From the NCBI GenBank assembly GCA_048814795.1, contig CP184673.1:744001-808000 (forward strand): DNA of 64,000 nt, read 5' to 3'. The position numbers were made by a program, and so were the translations under genes. The first letter of the stretch is position 1. Each line of letters starts with the position of its first letter. The notes below the pieces were generated by a model, which saw only the letters and a program-made list of their open reading frames with translations, did not search any database and was not told where the DNA came from. The stretch comes from Thermatribacter sp048814795. Lineage in GTDB: Bacteria; Atribacterota; Atribacteria; Atribacterales; Thermatribacteraceae. Of this stretch, positions 9,301-16,917 are shown piece by piece.

Positions 9301-10073
9301 CTTCTTCGAGAGGCAGTGTTTTTTCCCTGGAGAGCATTGAAAAAGCGCTTTTCAATTTGCCCTTCGACTTGGAATTTAAACTCCAGACTTCCGATGCGCC
9401 CTTTACGGTGAAGACCCGCTTTATGGAGATTGCTCTTGCTGGAAGCCTTTTGTTGCGGGCAGGAGGCGGTAAAAGTAGCTTGAGCGGCAACCTGCAGGTT
9501 GTGGATGGATTTTACAATCTGGTTATGCGCAAAATACCCCTTGCCGGTAAGGTCTATTTTGGGGAACTTTTTGGTTTGGAGCCCCAGCTGGATCTTTATG
9601 GTTTGTGCGAAGTGGATGGTTACGAAATAAGGCTTACTGCTCAGGGTCCCCTTGATGATTACCAGTTAAAGCTCACTTCAGAGCCGGCGCTCAGCCGGGA
9701 AGAAATTCTTTCACTTCTTTTTACTGGTGACCGGAATGCTTACGCCTCTCTTTCCGATATTAACATTGGTCCTCTTTTCTGGGGGTTGTTTTCTTTTCTC
9801 ACTGGAGACAAGGGGAATTTTCTGGAAGGTCTTTCCGGGTTTTTAAACCTGGAGATCAATCCCGTTTTTTCCGATGGTTCTTGGTTTTATGAGCTAACTC
9901 TTGAGAAGAGACTTGGAAATGATTTAATAATAGGATATACTCAAGATTTAAGTGGGGAAGATCACTCGGCCGTTTATTTTGATCTGAATGTTAATAAAAA
10001 CTGGTCTTTTAAGGCCGAAATTGATGAAAAGAAAGGTTTAAGCTGGGAACTCGAATTTACAACCAGGTTTTGA
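6396..10073 (+). CDS. tamB: TamB/DUF490-family intermembrane transport protein
   Basis: At 1225 residues this is a large AsmA/TamB-type protein. It has one N-terminal membrane anchor (LWLLIVLGLVAVMGMAYFSL) and then a very long repetitive beta-rich region, expected to form a hydrophobic-grooved beta-taco across the periplasm. The C-terminal 300 residues resemble the DUF490 domain (GSLLVEEGSW, LQVVDGFYNLVMRK, LTSEPALSREEILSLLFTGD). TamB-like proteins carry phospholipids to the outer membrane, or assist outer-membrane protein insertion with a BamA-family partner. The next gene is that partner, 24 bases downstream. The start is TTG, with GGGAGG overlapping the end of the S55 gene. Assignment rests on architecture, the C-terminal motif pattern and context. 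Confidence 0.87.
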   Translation: MGKFSLWLLIVLGLVAVMGMAYFSLQQRIQDAFLGWVADFPEVHFDFEKVRFAGLGVLKFENLRIAGEGFSLYFPTVFLRLRLLSWLGFEEGPVFLASSNRVSLQISDWSFMQALTNFDLRKIPSFSLRVKELVWEKEQSFTFSRVELSKTSGGLDFSAFKDRAAISGHFDFDRTVTVGFDFPLQENFWKGEVRCSLNDGVLQGYLKSPFDVSFASRFTWDRDRGALYLNDVFLESAKSLLTFQGWGSIDFSKELGLVKGELQGLNDKVFEVGLQVFFKERPLQAFWDLKEKSGSASLRGELLSEDNGKLYFQVKPGSSLQGMAVSGEGYLGFENDELVLELSSASCLLDNNPFWSELGGEGNLRGVLRFGKRGLEDGHLFFASQELTFKEWQLKEPLIELQFAADGTASLWGKAIFLGGRVQLGGTWRKGSFEGKGELSDISLQSLVASFGDLPLGGTLDGKIDIEGKKDELRFELLLEGGEIFWGPSYLAEVSQGQLLLRSMNDFEAQLSLKGKEGEAKAFLAKKGERIEVALGLQNFLFESQRDGYELAFQVSGNLELKKGEKERAFRVVLNAPLWRWAGLGGRDLVFEGLLEGNKLEVRKLETGVTELGKLQLSGWLIPFEEAYLEGEIAGITLPENQFALQGELKEGSLSIKGPWEGVEFALRGKGRDLLLRGRQLGKSFELLFEGKLSLPGKGESLPLASYLSPENWDKGFLRIEGLDLRSLGIPLLESYQIESSGDLLLELDSEENNWMLRIEDITFAYPELPLLLGNLEGRFDGEKMLIKRLFLEDASQSVQISLEGALDLEKNLLDATCFLKVDPFLDIPWREFLLRLHGEGKVRLWGELEKPQVEGEVFLQEAKVLQGERELLSLTSVKGQISQEKLHILEGEVALSGINGVFSGDLTSEGMNIALSFSGDCSKLGLGEVLSGRIAGEANLSGSWKQPRLRGSLLVEEGSWDYARQNQSSSRGSVFSLESIEKALFNLPFDLEFKLQTSDAPFTVKTRFMEIALAGSLLLRAGGGKSSLSGNLQVVDGFYNLVMRKIPLAGKVYFGELFGLEPQLDLYGLCEVDGYEIRLTAQGPLDDYQLKLTSEPALSREEILSLLFTGDRNAYASLSDINIGPLFWGLFSFLTGDKGNFLEGLSGFLNLEINPVFSDGSWFYELTLEKRLGNDLIIGYTQDLSGEDHSAVYFDLNVNKNWSFKAEIDEKKGLSWELEFTTRF

Positions 10074-10097
10074 ATTGCCAAAATGGAGGGTTGAATA

Positions 10098-11765
10098 ATG
10101 ACAAAGAGAAAATGGATAGGGGTTCTGACCTTGGTGCTGGTGCTGGTTGGGGTTTTTCCGGTGTTTTCCCAGGAAAGTTTTCCGCCAGTAGTGGCGATAA
10201 GGGTAGAAGGCAACCAGCATATTAGCGAACGGCTTATTCTATCAGCGGTTTCTCTCTCTTTGAAGGAGCCCTTTAATCCCGAAAAAGTTAAGAATGACCT
10301 TAAGGCGATTTATGACCTGGGTTATTTTTCCAAGGTATGGGTGGACACTAAAAAGTATCCGGATGGAGTGGAGGTTATCTATAAGGTTGAAGAGTTTCCT
10401 GTGATTCAGGATATCGCCATCTCTGGCAATACCGCTTTAACCACTGAAGAGATTAGAAGGGTTATGATCATTTCTCCGGGTCAGGTGATGAACTGGAAGA
10501 TATTCCAGCGGGATCTGGAGCGCATCAAGGCTCTGTACAGCGATAGTGGCTTTATCGTGGCTTATATAGATGGGATTAATTTTGAAAATGGAGTTTTGAG
10601 TTTTACCCTCCATGAAGGCATTATCGAAGAATTGCTTTTTGAGGGTTTGGAGAAAACCAAGGAATATGTTTTAAGAAGAGAGCTCGATTTTGAACCTCCG
10701 GTTGTTTTTGATTTCGCTCGCATCAAGAAGAACATGCAAAGGATTTATGACCTGGGGTTTTTCGAAGACCTTTCCATGAGGCTTGAGCCGGGTAGCGATC
10801 AGGAGCATATTAAAGTGGTCATTGGGGTTGTCGAAAAGAAAACTGGTTTGGCAGGAGTGGGTATAGGATACAACACTGAGGAAGGGTGGTTGGGTTACGT
10901 CAGATACCAGGAAGCCAACCTGGGAGGTAATGCTCAGAAAGTGGAGCTTCGTTATGAGTTTGGCTCGCGCACTCTTTACCGGCTTTATTTTGAGGAGCCC
11001 TGGTTCTTGGGAGATCCCACCTTGCTTGCCCTGAGCCTCTATGATCAGGTTAAGGAGCGAACCAACTACGAAGGTGGGGAGGAAATTGGAAAGTACGAAG
11101 AGGAGAGAATAGGAGGGCAACTGGTGTTTGGGCGCAAGATTAACGAGGACTGGTCCTGGCGCCTGAAGGCTAAATCCGAAAAAATAGATATCACCGTTTT
11201 AGAAGGGGAAGCTCCTGATCGAGGGGGAGTGACCAACTCCCTGTCTCCGATGATTATCTACGATACCAGAGACAGCATTCTGGATCCCAAAGAGGGATGG
11301 TATGCTTCCTTAGAGGCCGAGTTTGCCGGTAGAGCGCTTGGTGGAGACAATAGCTTCACCAAATATGTGCTGGATGTGCGCCACTTTATAGATACTGGTC
11401 CGGATACGGTGCTGGCTCTGCGTCTTTTGGGAGGTACTTCCGATACCTCGCTCCCTGACTATGAGAAATTCGGAGTTGGTGGAGTGAATACCCTGCGAGG
11501 ATATGACCTTTTTGAGTTCGAGGGAGAAAAGATGCTGGTGTGTAACCTGGAATACCGCTGGACGGTTTCTGAAAATACTCAGGTGGTGTTTTTTGGCGAT
11601 GCGGGTTATGCCTGGCCCTATGAGGAACCAGTTTCCTTTGAGGACATAAAGACTGGTTATGGAGTGGGCATCCGGGTTGATACTCCCATCGGTCCGGTGC
11701 GCCTGGACTATGGCATAGGAGAGCGTGGAGGTCAAACCTATTTCAGCATTGGACATACTTTTTAA
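10098..11765 (+). CDS. bamA: Outer-membrane assembly factor BamA/Omp85 with three POTRA domains
   Basis: A 555-residue Omp85 protein. It has a signal peptide (WIGVLTLVLVLVGVFPVFSQ), three POTRA domains (about 30-105, 106-180 and 181-258, each with the typical AIYDLGYF or IYDLGFF helix) and a C-terminal D15/surface-antigen beta-barrel of about 290 residues. The barrel has GGVNTLRGYD, the conserved lid-loop RGY motif, and ends with a terminal aromatic residue. E. coli BamA has five POTRAs and about 800 residues, so this is a short form, closer in size to TamA. With only one Omp85 gene in the operon directly after tamB, it may serve both roles (inference). ATG start with GGAGG upstream. Confidence 0.92.
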   Translation: MTKRKWIGVLTLVLVLVGVFPVFSQESFPPVVAIRVEGNQHISERLILSAVSLSLKEPFNPEKVKNDLKAIYDLGYFSKVWVDTKKYPDGVEVIYKVEEFPVIQDIAISGNTALTTEEIRRVMIISPGQVMNWKIFQRDLERIKALYSDSGFIVAYIDGINFENGVLSFTLHEGIIEELLFEGLEKTKEYVLRRELDFEPPVVFDFARIKKNMQRIYDLGFFEDLSMRLEPGSDQEHIKVVIGVVEKKTGLAGVGIGYNTEEGWLGYVRYQEANLGGNAQKVELRYEFGSRTLYRLYFEEPWFLGDPTLLALSLYDQVKERTNYEGGEEIGKYEEERIGGQLVFGRKINEDWSWRLKAKSEKIDITVLEGEAPDRGGVTNSLSPMIIYDTRDSILDPKEGWYASLEAEFAGRALGGDNSFTKYVLDVRHFIDTGPDTVLALRLLGGTSDTSLPDYEKFGVGGVNTLRGYDLFEFEGEKMLVCNLEYRWTVSENTQVVFFGDAGYAWPYEEPVSFEDIKTGYGVGIRVDTPIGPVRLDYGIGERGGQTYFSIGHTF

Positions 11766-11783
11766 AAAGAGAGGAGAGAATCT

Positions 11784-12314
11784 ATGCGTAAACATCTGGT
11801 AGTAGCGATTTTGGTAGTGGTTATTTCCTTGTTGAGCTTTTCTGTTGCTTCCTGGGCTGCTTCCAAACCGGCGGCCGATTTGAAGGTTGGTTTGGTGGAC
11901 ATTAACAAGGTATTCAATGCGCATCCCAACACTCAAAAAATTGCTGATTTGGAGCAGAAACTGCTGGATGAGATGAAAAAAAGACAACAGGAGCTTAACG
12001 AAAAGGGCAAGGGAAAAACCCGGGAAGAAGTTCAGAAACTTGAGGAAGAGATGAATGCAGAGTGGAAACCGATAAGGGATGCCATGCTTGCCGAGCGTCA
12101 GGAACTGATTAACCAGCGCTATCAGGACATCATTCAGGCCATAAAGCAGGTTGCCGAAGCGCAGGGTCTCACCCTGGTTTTGCGTAGTGAAGTGAGGGTT
12201 CCGGTGAGCCAGAAAGAACTTCTGGATATACCTCTTGTGTTTTATGGCGGCGTGGATATCACTGAACAGGTACTTGCGGAGCTTGAGAAAATAGTAGCGG
12301 CACAAAAAAAGTAA
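11784..12314 (+). CDS. skp: OmpH/Skp-family periplasmic chaperone
   Basis: A 176-residue secreted protein. A signal peptide ends near SVASWAAS, then comes the OmpH start VGLVDINKVFNAHPNTQKI, a long charged coiled-coil of about 90 residues (the tentacles that clasp unfolded outer-membrane proteins), and a return strand ending in GGVDITEQVLAEL. That last motif is shared with many OmpH proteins from diderm Firmicutes and Synergistetes. It starts 18 bases after bamA with a GAGAGGAGAG ribosome site, in the usual bamA-skp-lpxD order. Function is inferred from family and neighbourhood. Confidence 0.9.
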   Translation: MRKHLVVAILVVVISLLSFSVASWAASKPAADLKVGLVDINKVFNAHPNTQKIADLEQKLLDEMKKRQQELNEKGKGKTREEVQKLEEEMNAEWKPIRDAMLAERQELINQRYQDIIQAIKQVAEAQGLTLVLRSEVRVPVSQKELLDIPLVFYGGVDITEQVLAELEKIVAAQKK

Positions 12315-12339
12315 CCAGAGATCGGAGTCGAAAGGGACT

Positions 12340-13356
12340 TTGAAGTTAAGAGAAATAGCTGGGTTGATAGAGGGGGTCACCATAATCGGTGACCCTGATT
12401 TTGAAGTTAAGGGTATCAACGCTCCCGCTCAGGCGGGACCAAACGACCTGGTTTTCCTTTTTCGGGAGGAATTTATAGAAGAGGTTCACTCCTCTCTTGC
12501 TCAGGCTCTGGTTGTGGAGAAAAAATTTGTTTCTGAATTTCCGGGTAGAAACCTTGTTGTAGTTGCCCGTCCTCGCCTGGCTTTTGCCAAAGTTGCTTCT
12601 TTGTTTTCTTATGTGCAAAAGAAGGAAGGCGTGCATCCCAGTGCTTTCGTTCATCCCGAGGCCTCGCTGGGTGGAGAAGTCTGGGTTGGGGCTTTTTCTG
12701 TTATAGAGAGAGGGGCTCAGATTGGAGCAAGGACCAAGATTTACCCTCAGGTATACATTGGAGAGCGGGTTCGTATCGGATCAGACTGTCTTATCTATCC
12801 CGGCGTGGTCATTAAACACGATTGTGAAATAGGTGACCGGGTTATTTTGCATCCCGGAGTGGTTATTGGAGGAGATGGTTTTGGCTACGAGTGGGATGGA
12901 GAAAAGCACTTGAAAATACCCCATTTGGGACGGGTGATTATTGAGGATGACGTGGAAATTGGTGCCAATTCCACTGTGGACCGGGCTACCCTGGGGGAAA
13001 CCAGAATAGCTCGGGGAACTAAAATAGATAATCTGGTTATGGTGGCTCATAATGTCCAGATTGGTGAAAAAGTGTTGATAGCAGCTCAATCTGGTGTTGC
13101 AGGAAGCTCTGTGGTCGAGGATTTGGCTGTTCTGGGTGGACAGAGCGGAGTGGTTGATCATACCCGGGTACGCAGGGGTACCAGAGTAGCAGCGCGAGGA
13201 GGCGTTGTTTCTGAGGTTGGTCCCGATCAGATGGTCTCCGGTTTCCCTGCCCAGGACCACCACCAGGAAATGCGTCAACAGGCGCTGATACGAAAATTGC
13301 CAGAACTTTTCCGGCGCATTAGAAAGCTGGAAAAAGCCGTTTTTCGCAAGCAATGA
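12340..13356 (+). CDS. lpxD: UDP-3-O-acylglucosamine N-acyltransferase
   Basis: Third step of lipid A synthesis: adds the N-linked 3-hydroxyacyl chain from acyl-ACP to UDP-3-O-acyl-glucosamine. The 338-residue protein has the N-terminal uridine-binding domain (FRMK-like region around NDLVFLFREEF). A left-handed beta-helix of hexapeptide repeats (about 95-290) contains GGDGFGYEWDG and the catalytic histidine in MVAHNVQIG. A C-terminal helix (EMRQQALIRKLPELFRRI) matches the family. The start is TTG 25 bases after skp, and the stop overlaps the lpxC start by four bases (ATGA), implying translational coupling. Confidence 0.95.
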   Translation: MKLREIAGLIEGVTIIGDPDFEVKGINAPAQAGPNDLVFLFREEFIEEVHSSLAQALVVEKKFVSEFPGRNLVVVARPRLAFAKVASLFSYVQKKEGVHPSAFVHPEASLGGEVWVGAFSVIERGAQIGARTKIYPQVYIGERVRIGSDCLIYPGVVIKHDCEIGDRVILHPGVVIGGDGFGYEWDGEKHLKIPHLGRVIIEDDVEIGANSTVDRATLGETRIARGTKIDNLVMVAHNVQIGEKVLIAAQSGVAGSSVVEDLAVLGGQSGVVDHTRVRRGTRVAARGGVVSEVGPDQMVSGFPAQDHHQEMRQQALIRKLPELFRRIRKLEKAVFRKQ

Positions 13357-14219
13357 GTGAAAATTGTTACTTTCAGAGAACCATCTGCCAGTCTTTTGAG
13401 GTACAGGGTAGGGGTTTACACGGTGGAAGAGAGGTCAGGGTCAAAGTATTTCCTGCCGGTCCGAACCAGGGCATTGTCTTCAGAGTCTTTTCATTGTCTG
13501 GGGAAGCTGTCATTCCTGCTTCCTTAAGATGGCTTTCTTCCTTTCCCCGTTCCACTTCCCTGGTGAAGGGAGAAGTAGAACTCAAGACGGTAGAGCATTT
13601 TTTAGCAGCCTGTTACCTTATGGGTATTGACAATCTCGAGGTTCTGGTCTGGGGGGATGAATTGCCTGCTGGGGATACCAGTTCCCTTTTCTGGATTGAA
13701 GAATTTAATAAAGCAGGTGTTGTACCCCAGGAGGTCCCTTCTCCTTTTTGGAAGGTGAGCAGTTTTTTGCAGGTTGGTGACGACAAAAGCTATATTCTGG
13801 CTTTTCCCTCTGAAAAAATGCAGGTTTTCTATTTTTTGGATGCAGTGGAACATTCTCATTTTGCCCAGGTGGCTACTTTCAGCGAAGAGGATCCCTTTCT
13901 GGAGCTGGCTGCATCACGTACTTTTGCTTTTCATTTTGAGTTGCCCTATCTTGCAAAAAGCGGTTTGGGAAAGGGAGCTCAGGACTGGGCCATAATTTTT
14001 GGGCCTGACGGGCATTCTTCCTCTCCACTTCGCTTTCCTAAGGAGCCTGCTTTGCATAAAATCCTCGATTTTTTGGGGGATTTGTTTCTTTTGCAGGTAA
14101 GAGTTCGGGGTGGTTTTTTTGCAGTACGCTCAGGTCACAGCTTAAACCGCGAGCTGGCAAGATTGCTCAGTGAGGAGATGAGTGAAAAAGGTGAACATTC
14201 ATCCTACCGCCTGTGTTGA
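13353..14219 (+). CDS. lpxC: UDP-3-O-acyl-N-acetylglucosamine deacetylase
   Basis: The committed zinc-dependent step of lipid A synthesis. The 288-residue protein keeps the zinc and catalytic residues: TVEHFLAA (catalytic E and first H), HKILDFLGD (second H and Asp ligand) and SGHSLN (third catalytic H). ASRTFAF and KGAQDWAII correspond to conserved segments. The usual E-P-x-x-DGSA segment is altered to ELPAGDTSS, and the protein ends shortly after the third motif, slightly shorter than E. coli LpxC (305). There is no FabZ fusion and no fabZ gene beside it, unlike many diderm Firmicutes clusters. The ATG overlaps the lpxD stop; the 3' end overlaps lpxA by 38 bases. Confidence 0.92.
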   Translation: MSENCYFQRTICQSFEVQGRGLHGGREVRVKVFPAGPNQGIVFRVFSLSGEAVIPASLRWLSSFPRSTSLVKGEVELKTVEHFLAACYLMGIDNLEVLVWGDELPAGDTSSLFWIEEFNKAGVVPQEVPSPFWKVSSFLQVGDDKSYILAFPSEKMQVFYFLDAVEHSHFAQVATFSEEDPFLELAASRTFAFHFELPYLAKSGLGKGAQDWAIIFGPDGHSSSPLRFPKEPALHKILDFLGDLFLLQVRVRGGFFAVRSGHSLNRELARLLSEEMSEKGEHSSYRLC

Positions 14220-14994
14220 AGCAGGAGCAGTTCTGGATAAAAATGTGGAAGTAGGTCCCTATTCGATTATCGGTGGACAGGTTCGGATAGGTGAGGGAAC
14301 CAGGATTGGTGCTTTTTCGGTCATTGAAGGCAGAGTGAGCATTGGAAAAGGCTGCACCATAGGTCATCACGTGGTCTTGGGTGCTCCCCCTCAGGATGTT
14401 GCCTATGGGGGTGAAGATACTGAAGTGGTGATTGGTGACCATACCATTTTGAGAGAATTTGTTACTGTGCACCGGGCTACGGGTAAGGGCAAATCAACGC
14501 GCATAGGTAATAGCTGTTTCATTATGGCTTGTTGCCATGTGGCCCATAACTGCGAAATTGGGGATGAGGTAACTATGGCCAATGGTGCGATGCTGGCTGG
14601 TTATGTAAAGGTTGGCTCTCAGGCAGTGCTCAGTGGGTACGTGGGAGTGCATCAGTTTGTGCGCATTGGAAGGCTGGCCATGGTGGGTGGGCTTTCCAAA
14701 GTGGTCATGGATGTCCCTCCTTTTCTGCTTGTGGATGGACACCCTGCCAGGATATTTGGTTTGAATGTGGTGGGCTTGCGGCGGAAAGGTTTTACCGCTT
14801 CGGAAAGGGAACTGATCAAGAGGGTCTACGAGATTATTTATCGTTCTTCATTGCCTCTCAATCAAGCCCTGGATCTGGCTAAGGAAGAATTTTCTGATGA
14901 GTTGGCCCGGGAAATAATTGCCTTCTTTGAAGGTTCTAAAAGGGGTGTCCTGCGCTGGAAGGAAAGTTGGAGGTTGAAGGAAAATGCAGAGTGA
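14182..14994 (+). CDS. lpxA: UDP-N-acetylglucosamine O-acyltransferase
   Basis: First step of lipid A synthesis, 3-O-acylation of UDP-GlcNAc. The 270-residue protein is a beta-helix of hexapeptide repeats starting VNIHPTACVEAGAVL. It has the catalytic histidine in HVAHNCEIGDEV, the motif LREFVTVHRAT, and the C-terminal helical ACP-binding domain (GFTASERELIKRVYEII). The start is GTG at 14182 inside lpxC, four bases after GAGGAG; the alternative GTG at 14191 is too far from that site. The 38-base overlap with lpxC and the 11-base overlap with lpxI indicate a tightly coupled operon. Confidence 0.95.
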   Translation: MKKVNIHPTACVEAGAVLDKNVEVGPYSIIGGQVRIGEGTRIGAFSVIEGRVSIGKGCTIGHHVVLGAPPQDVAYGGEDTEVVIGDHTILREFVTVHRATGKGKSTRIGNSCFIMACCHVAHNCEIGDEVTMANGAMLAGYVKVGSQAVLSGYVGVHQFVRIGRLAMVGGLSKVVMDVPPFLLVDGHPARIFGLNVVGLRRKGFTASERELIKRVYEIIYRSSLPLNQALDLAKEEFSDELAREIIAFFEGSKRGVLRWKESWRLKENAE

Positions 14995-15805
14995 GGGGTT
15001 GCTCCTGCTTGCCGGGGAGGGCCTGGTTCCCGAGCTGGTGTACCGGGAGGCTAAAAAAAGGTTTGCCCGGGTTAAGGTTTACGGTTACTCTTTTTTAAAG
15101 TATGGCTCTTCTTTTTCCCCCGATTTTTGGGATGGTTGCTTTTCTTTGCATAACATATTGGATTGTCTTACCAGCAATGCTCTGAACTATCTGTGTTTTG
15201 CTGGCAAGGTTCCCCGGAGATTTTTATTTTGCGAAGAGCTTATTGCTGAGGACCTCAAGCTTTTGTTGTCTGAGCTGCGTGTTAAAGGTGATCGAGAGGT
15301 CCTGGAGGCGATATTTGGCTTTTTCCGAAAGAAGAACTGTTCTCTGCTTTCGCCGCTTGAGTTTCTCTCAGATAACTTAACGCCAGCGGGTTTTCTTACC
15401 TGTAAAAAGCCCAGTTCCCATCACTGGAGCGATATCGAGAAAGGTATGCAGATTGCTTCTTTTCTTGCTGATTGGGAAGTAGGACAGACCGTGGTATTGA
15501 AAGAGGGAGTAGTACTTGCTGTTGAAGCAGCGGAGGGAACCACGGAGACCATCCGGAGGGGAATTTCTTTTGGAGAAGGCGAAGTTGTGGTGGTGAAAAT
15601 GGCACGCAGCAGACAGGATTTCTTTGTAGACGTTCCCGCGATTGGCGCAGAAACCGTTCGTGCACTTGGTAAGCAGGGTGGCATCATTGCTCTTGAAGCT
15701 CAAAAGACGATGATTATAAACCTTCCTGAAGTGATCGGCCTTGCTAATTCCTTAGGTGTAGGTATCGTGGGTATTTCGAGAAATGGAAGTTTCTCCCTCT
15801 CGTAA
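14984..15805 (+). CDS. lpxI: UDP-2,3-diacylglucosamine pyrophosphatase, LpxI type
   Basis: Hydrolyses UDP-2,3-diacylglucosamine to lipid X. This is the LpxI (DUF1009) form, unrelated to LpxH. The 273-residue protein has the N-terminal domain beginning LLLLAGEGLVPELVYREA. The C-terminal catalytic domain shows VGQTVVLKEGVVLAVEAAEGT, VVKMARSRQDFFVDVPAIGAET and IALEAQKTMI, which are the signature segments of the family. Both the start (ATG within the lpxA end) and the stop (inside lpxB) overlap neighbours. Using LpxI here argues against an enterobacterial-type host and fits alphaproteobacterial, Synergistetes or Atribacterota-like clusters. Confidence 0.93.
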   Translation: MQSEGLLLLAGEGLVPELVYREAKKRFARVKVYGYSFLKYGSSFSPDFWDGCFSLHNILDCLTSNALNYLCFAGKVPRRFLFCEELIAEDLKLLLSELRVKGDREVLEAIFGFFRKKNCSLLSPLEFLSDNLTPAGFLTCKKPSSHHWSDIEKGMQIASFLADWEVGQTVVLKEGVVLAVEAAEGTTETIRRGISFGEGEVVVVKMARSRQDFFVDVPAIGAETVRALGKQGGIIALEAQKTMIINLPEVIGLANSLGVGIVGISRNGSFSLS

Positions 15806-16910
15806 AGTAGTCTTTGTATCCACCGGTGAGACCTCTGGAGATCGCTATGCTTCCCTGGTGGTTGAGGCCCTGCGCAGGATTTGCCCAGAACTTTCGGTGG
15901 TTGCTCTGGGAGGAGAAGAACTTCAAGCAAGCGGTGCACTGCTTTTGGGTAATACTCAACACATAGCCACGGTGGGCCTGTGGGAAGCTGTGCATTCTCT
16001 GGGCGGGTGGTGGTCGCTTTTTAGGAGAGCCACTCGCTATCTCCTTTCTGAACCCCCCAGGTGTGTGCTACTGGTCGATAATCCCGGTTTCAATATGCGA
16101 CTGGCCCGTTTCTGTTATCAACACAGGGTGCCGGTGATTTATTTTGTGCCCCCTCAGGTCTGGGTGTGGGGAAAGAGCAGGGCAAAAAAGCTTTCCTGCT
16201 GGGCGAACGCTATATGTACCATTTTCCCCTGGGAGGAAAATTATTTCAATTCTCAAAAGGCTTTGTGGGTGGGACATCCGGTGGCCTGGTTTGTGGAGCA
16301 GTTTGAAAGAGAGAAAGCCCGTCCAGCTGATGCGAATAAAAAAACAGTGTTGCTTCTCCCGGGAAGCAGAGTTCGGGAAATTAAGACCTATCTGGAAAGA
16401 GTACTTCCAGCAGTGCACCTTCTTTCTGAGAAATACCCCTTTTTGAACTGGAAACTGGTGGTTGCTTCTTCCGGAGTGAAAGATTTGATTTGCGAAAGAG
16501 TGCAAGGGTTACCGATAGACCTGGTTGAGCACCAAAAACTTTACGATGTTGCCCAGGAAGCCTTTCTTTCCATTTCTTGTTCCGGTACGGTGACCCTGGA
16601 AATGGCCCTTCTGGGAATCCCCCAGATCATCGTTTACCGGGTTTCTGGCCTCACTTACTGGCTTGCCCGGCTCCTGGTCAAAGAGAGGTGGGTGGGGCTT
16701 CCCAATATTCTCGCCCAAAAAGAGATCTGCCCCGAGCTTATTCAGGATGATTTCAGACCAGAGCGGCTGATGCAGAAAGCGGAGAAATTCCTCGAAGAAA
16801 GTGAGCGACACCGGGAAACGGCTCTCTTGTGGAGCAAGAAACTCAAGGCACGCCTTTACCGTGGTGATCCCTTTGAGAATGTGGCCCGGGTGGTGAAGCG
16901 ATATTTGTAA
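15783..16910 (+). CDS. lpxB: Lipid A disaccharide synthase (GT19)
   Basis: Condenses lipid X with UDP-2,3-diacylglucosamine to form the beta-1,6 disaccharide. The 375-residue protein has the N-terminal motif STGETSGDRYASLVVEAL, the membrane-proximal segment YFVPPQVWVWGKSRAKKL, the nucleotide-binding loop LLPGSRVREIKTYL, and SCSGTVTLEMALLGIPQIIVYR near the C-terminus. All are standard for GT19 LpxB. The ATG at 15783 overlaps lpxI by 23 bases. A related but divergent gene follows immediately. Confidence 0.95.
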   Translation: MEVSPSRKVVFVSTGETSGDRYASLVVEALRRICPELSVVALGGEELQASGALLLGNTQHIATVGLWEAVHSLGGWWSLFRRATRYLLSEPPRCVLLVDNPGFNMRLARFCYQHRVPVIYFVPPQVWVWGKSRAKKLSCWANAICTIFPWEENYFNSQKALWVGHPVAWFVEQFEREKARPADANKKTVLLLPGSRVREIKTYLERVLPAVHLLSEKYPFLNWKLVVASSGVKDLICERVQGLPIDLVEHQKLYDVAQEAFLSISCSGTVTLEMALLGIPQIIVYRVSGLTYWLARLLVKERWVGLPNILAQKEICPELIQDDFRPERLMQKAEKFLEESERHRETALLWSKKLKARLYRGDPFENVARVVKRYL

Positions 16911-16917
16911 AAAGCCA

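Noticed and set aside
11310..12419. A 369-codon minus-strand frame across bamA, skp and lpxD
   Set aside because: It is the shadow of three well-supported genes and has no recognisable protein features.
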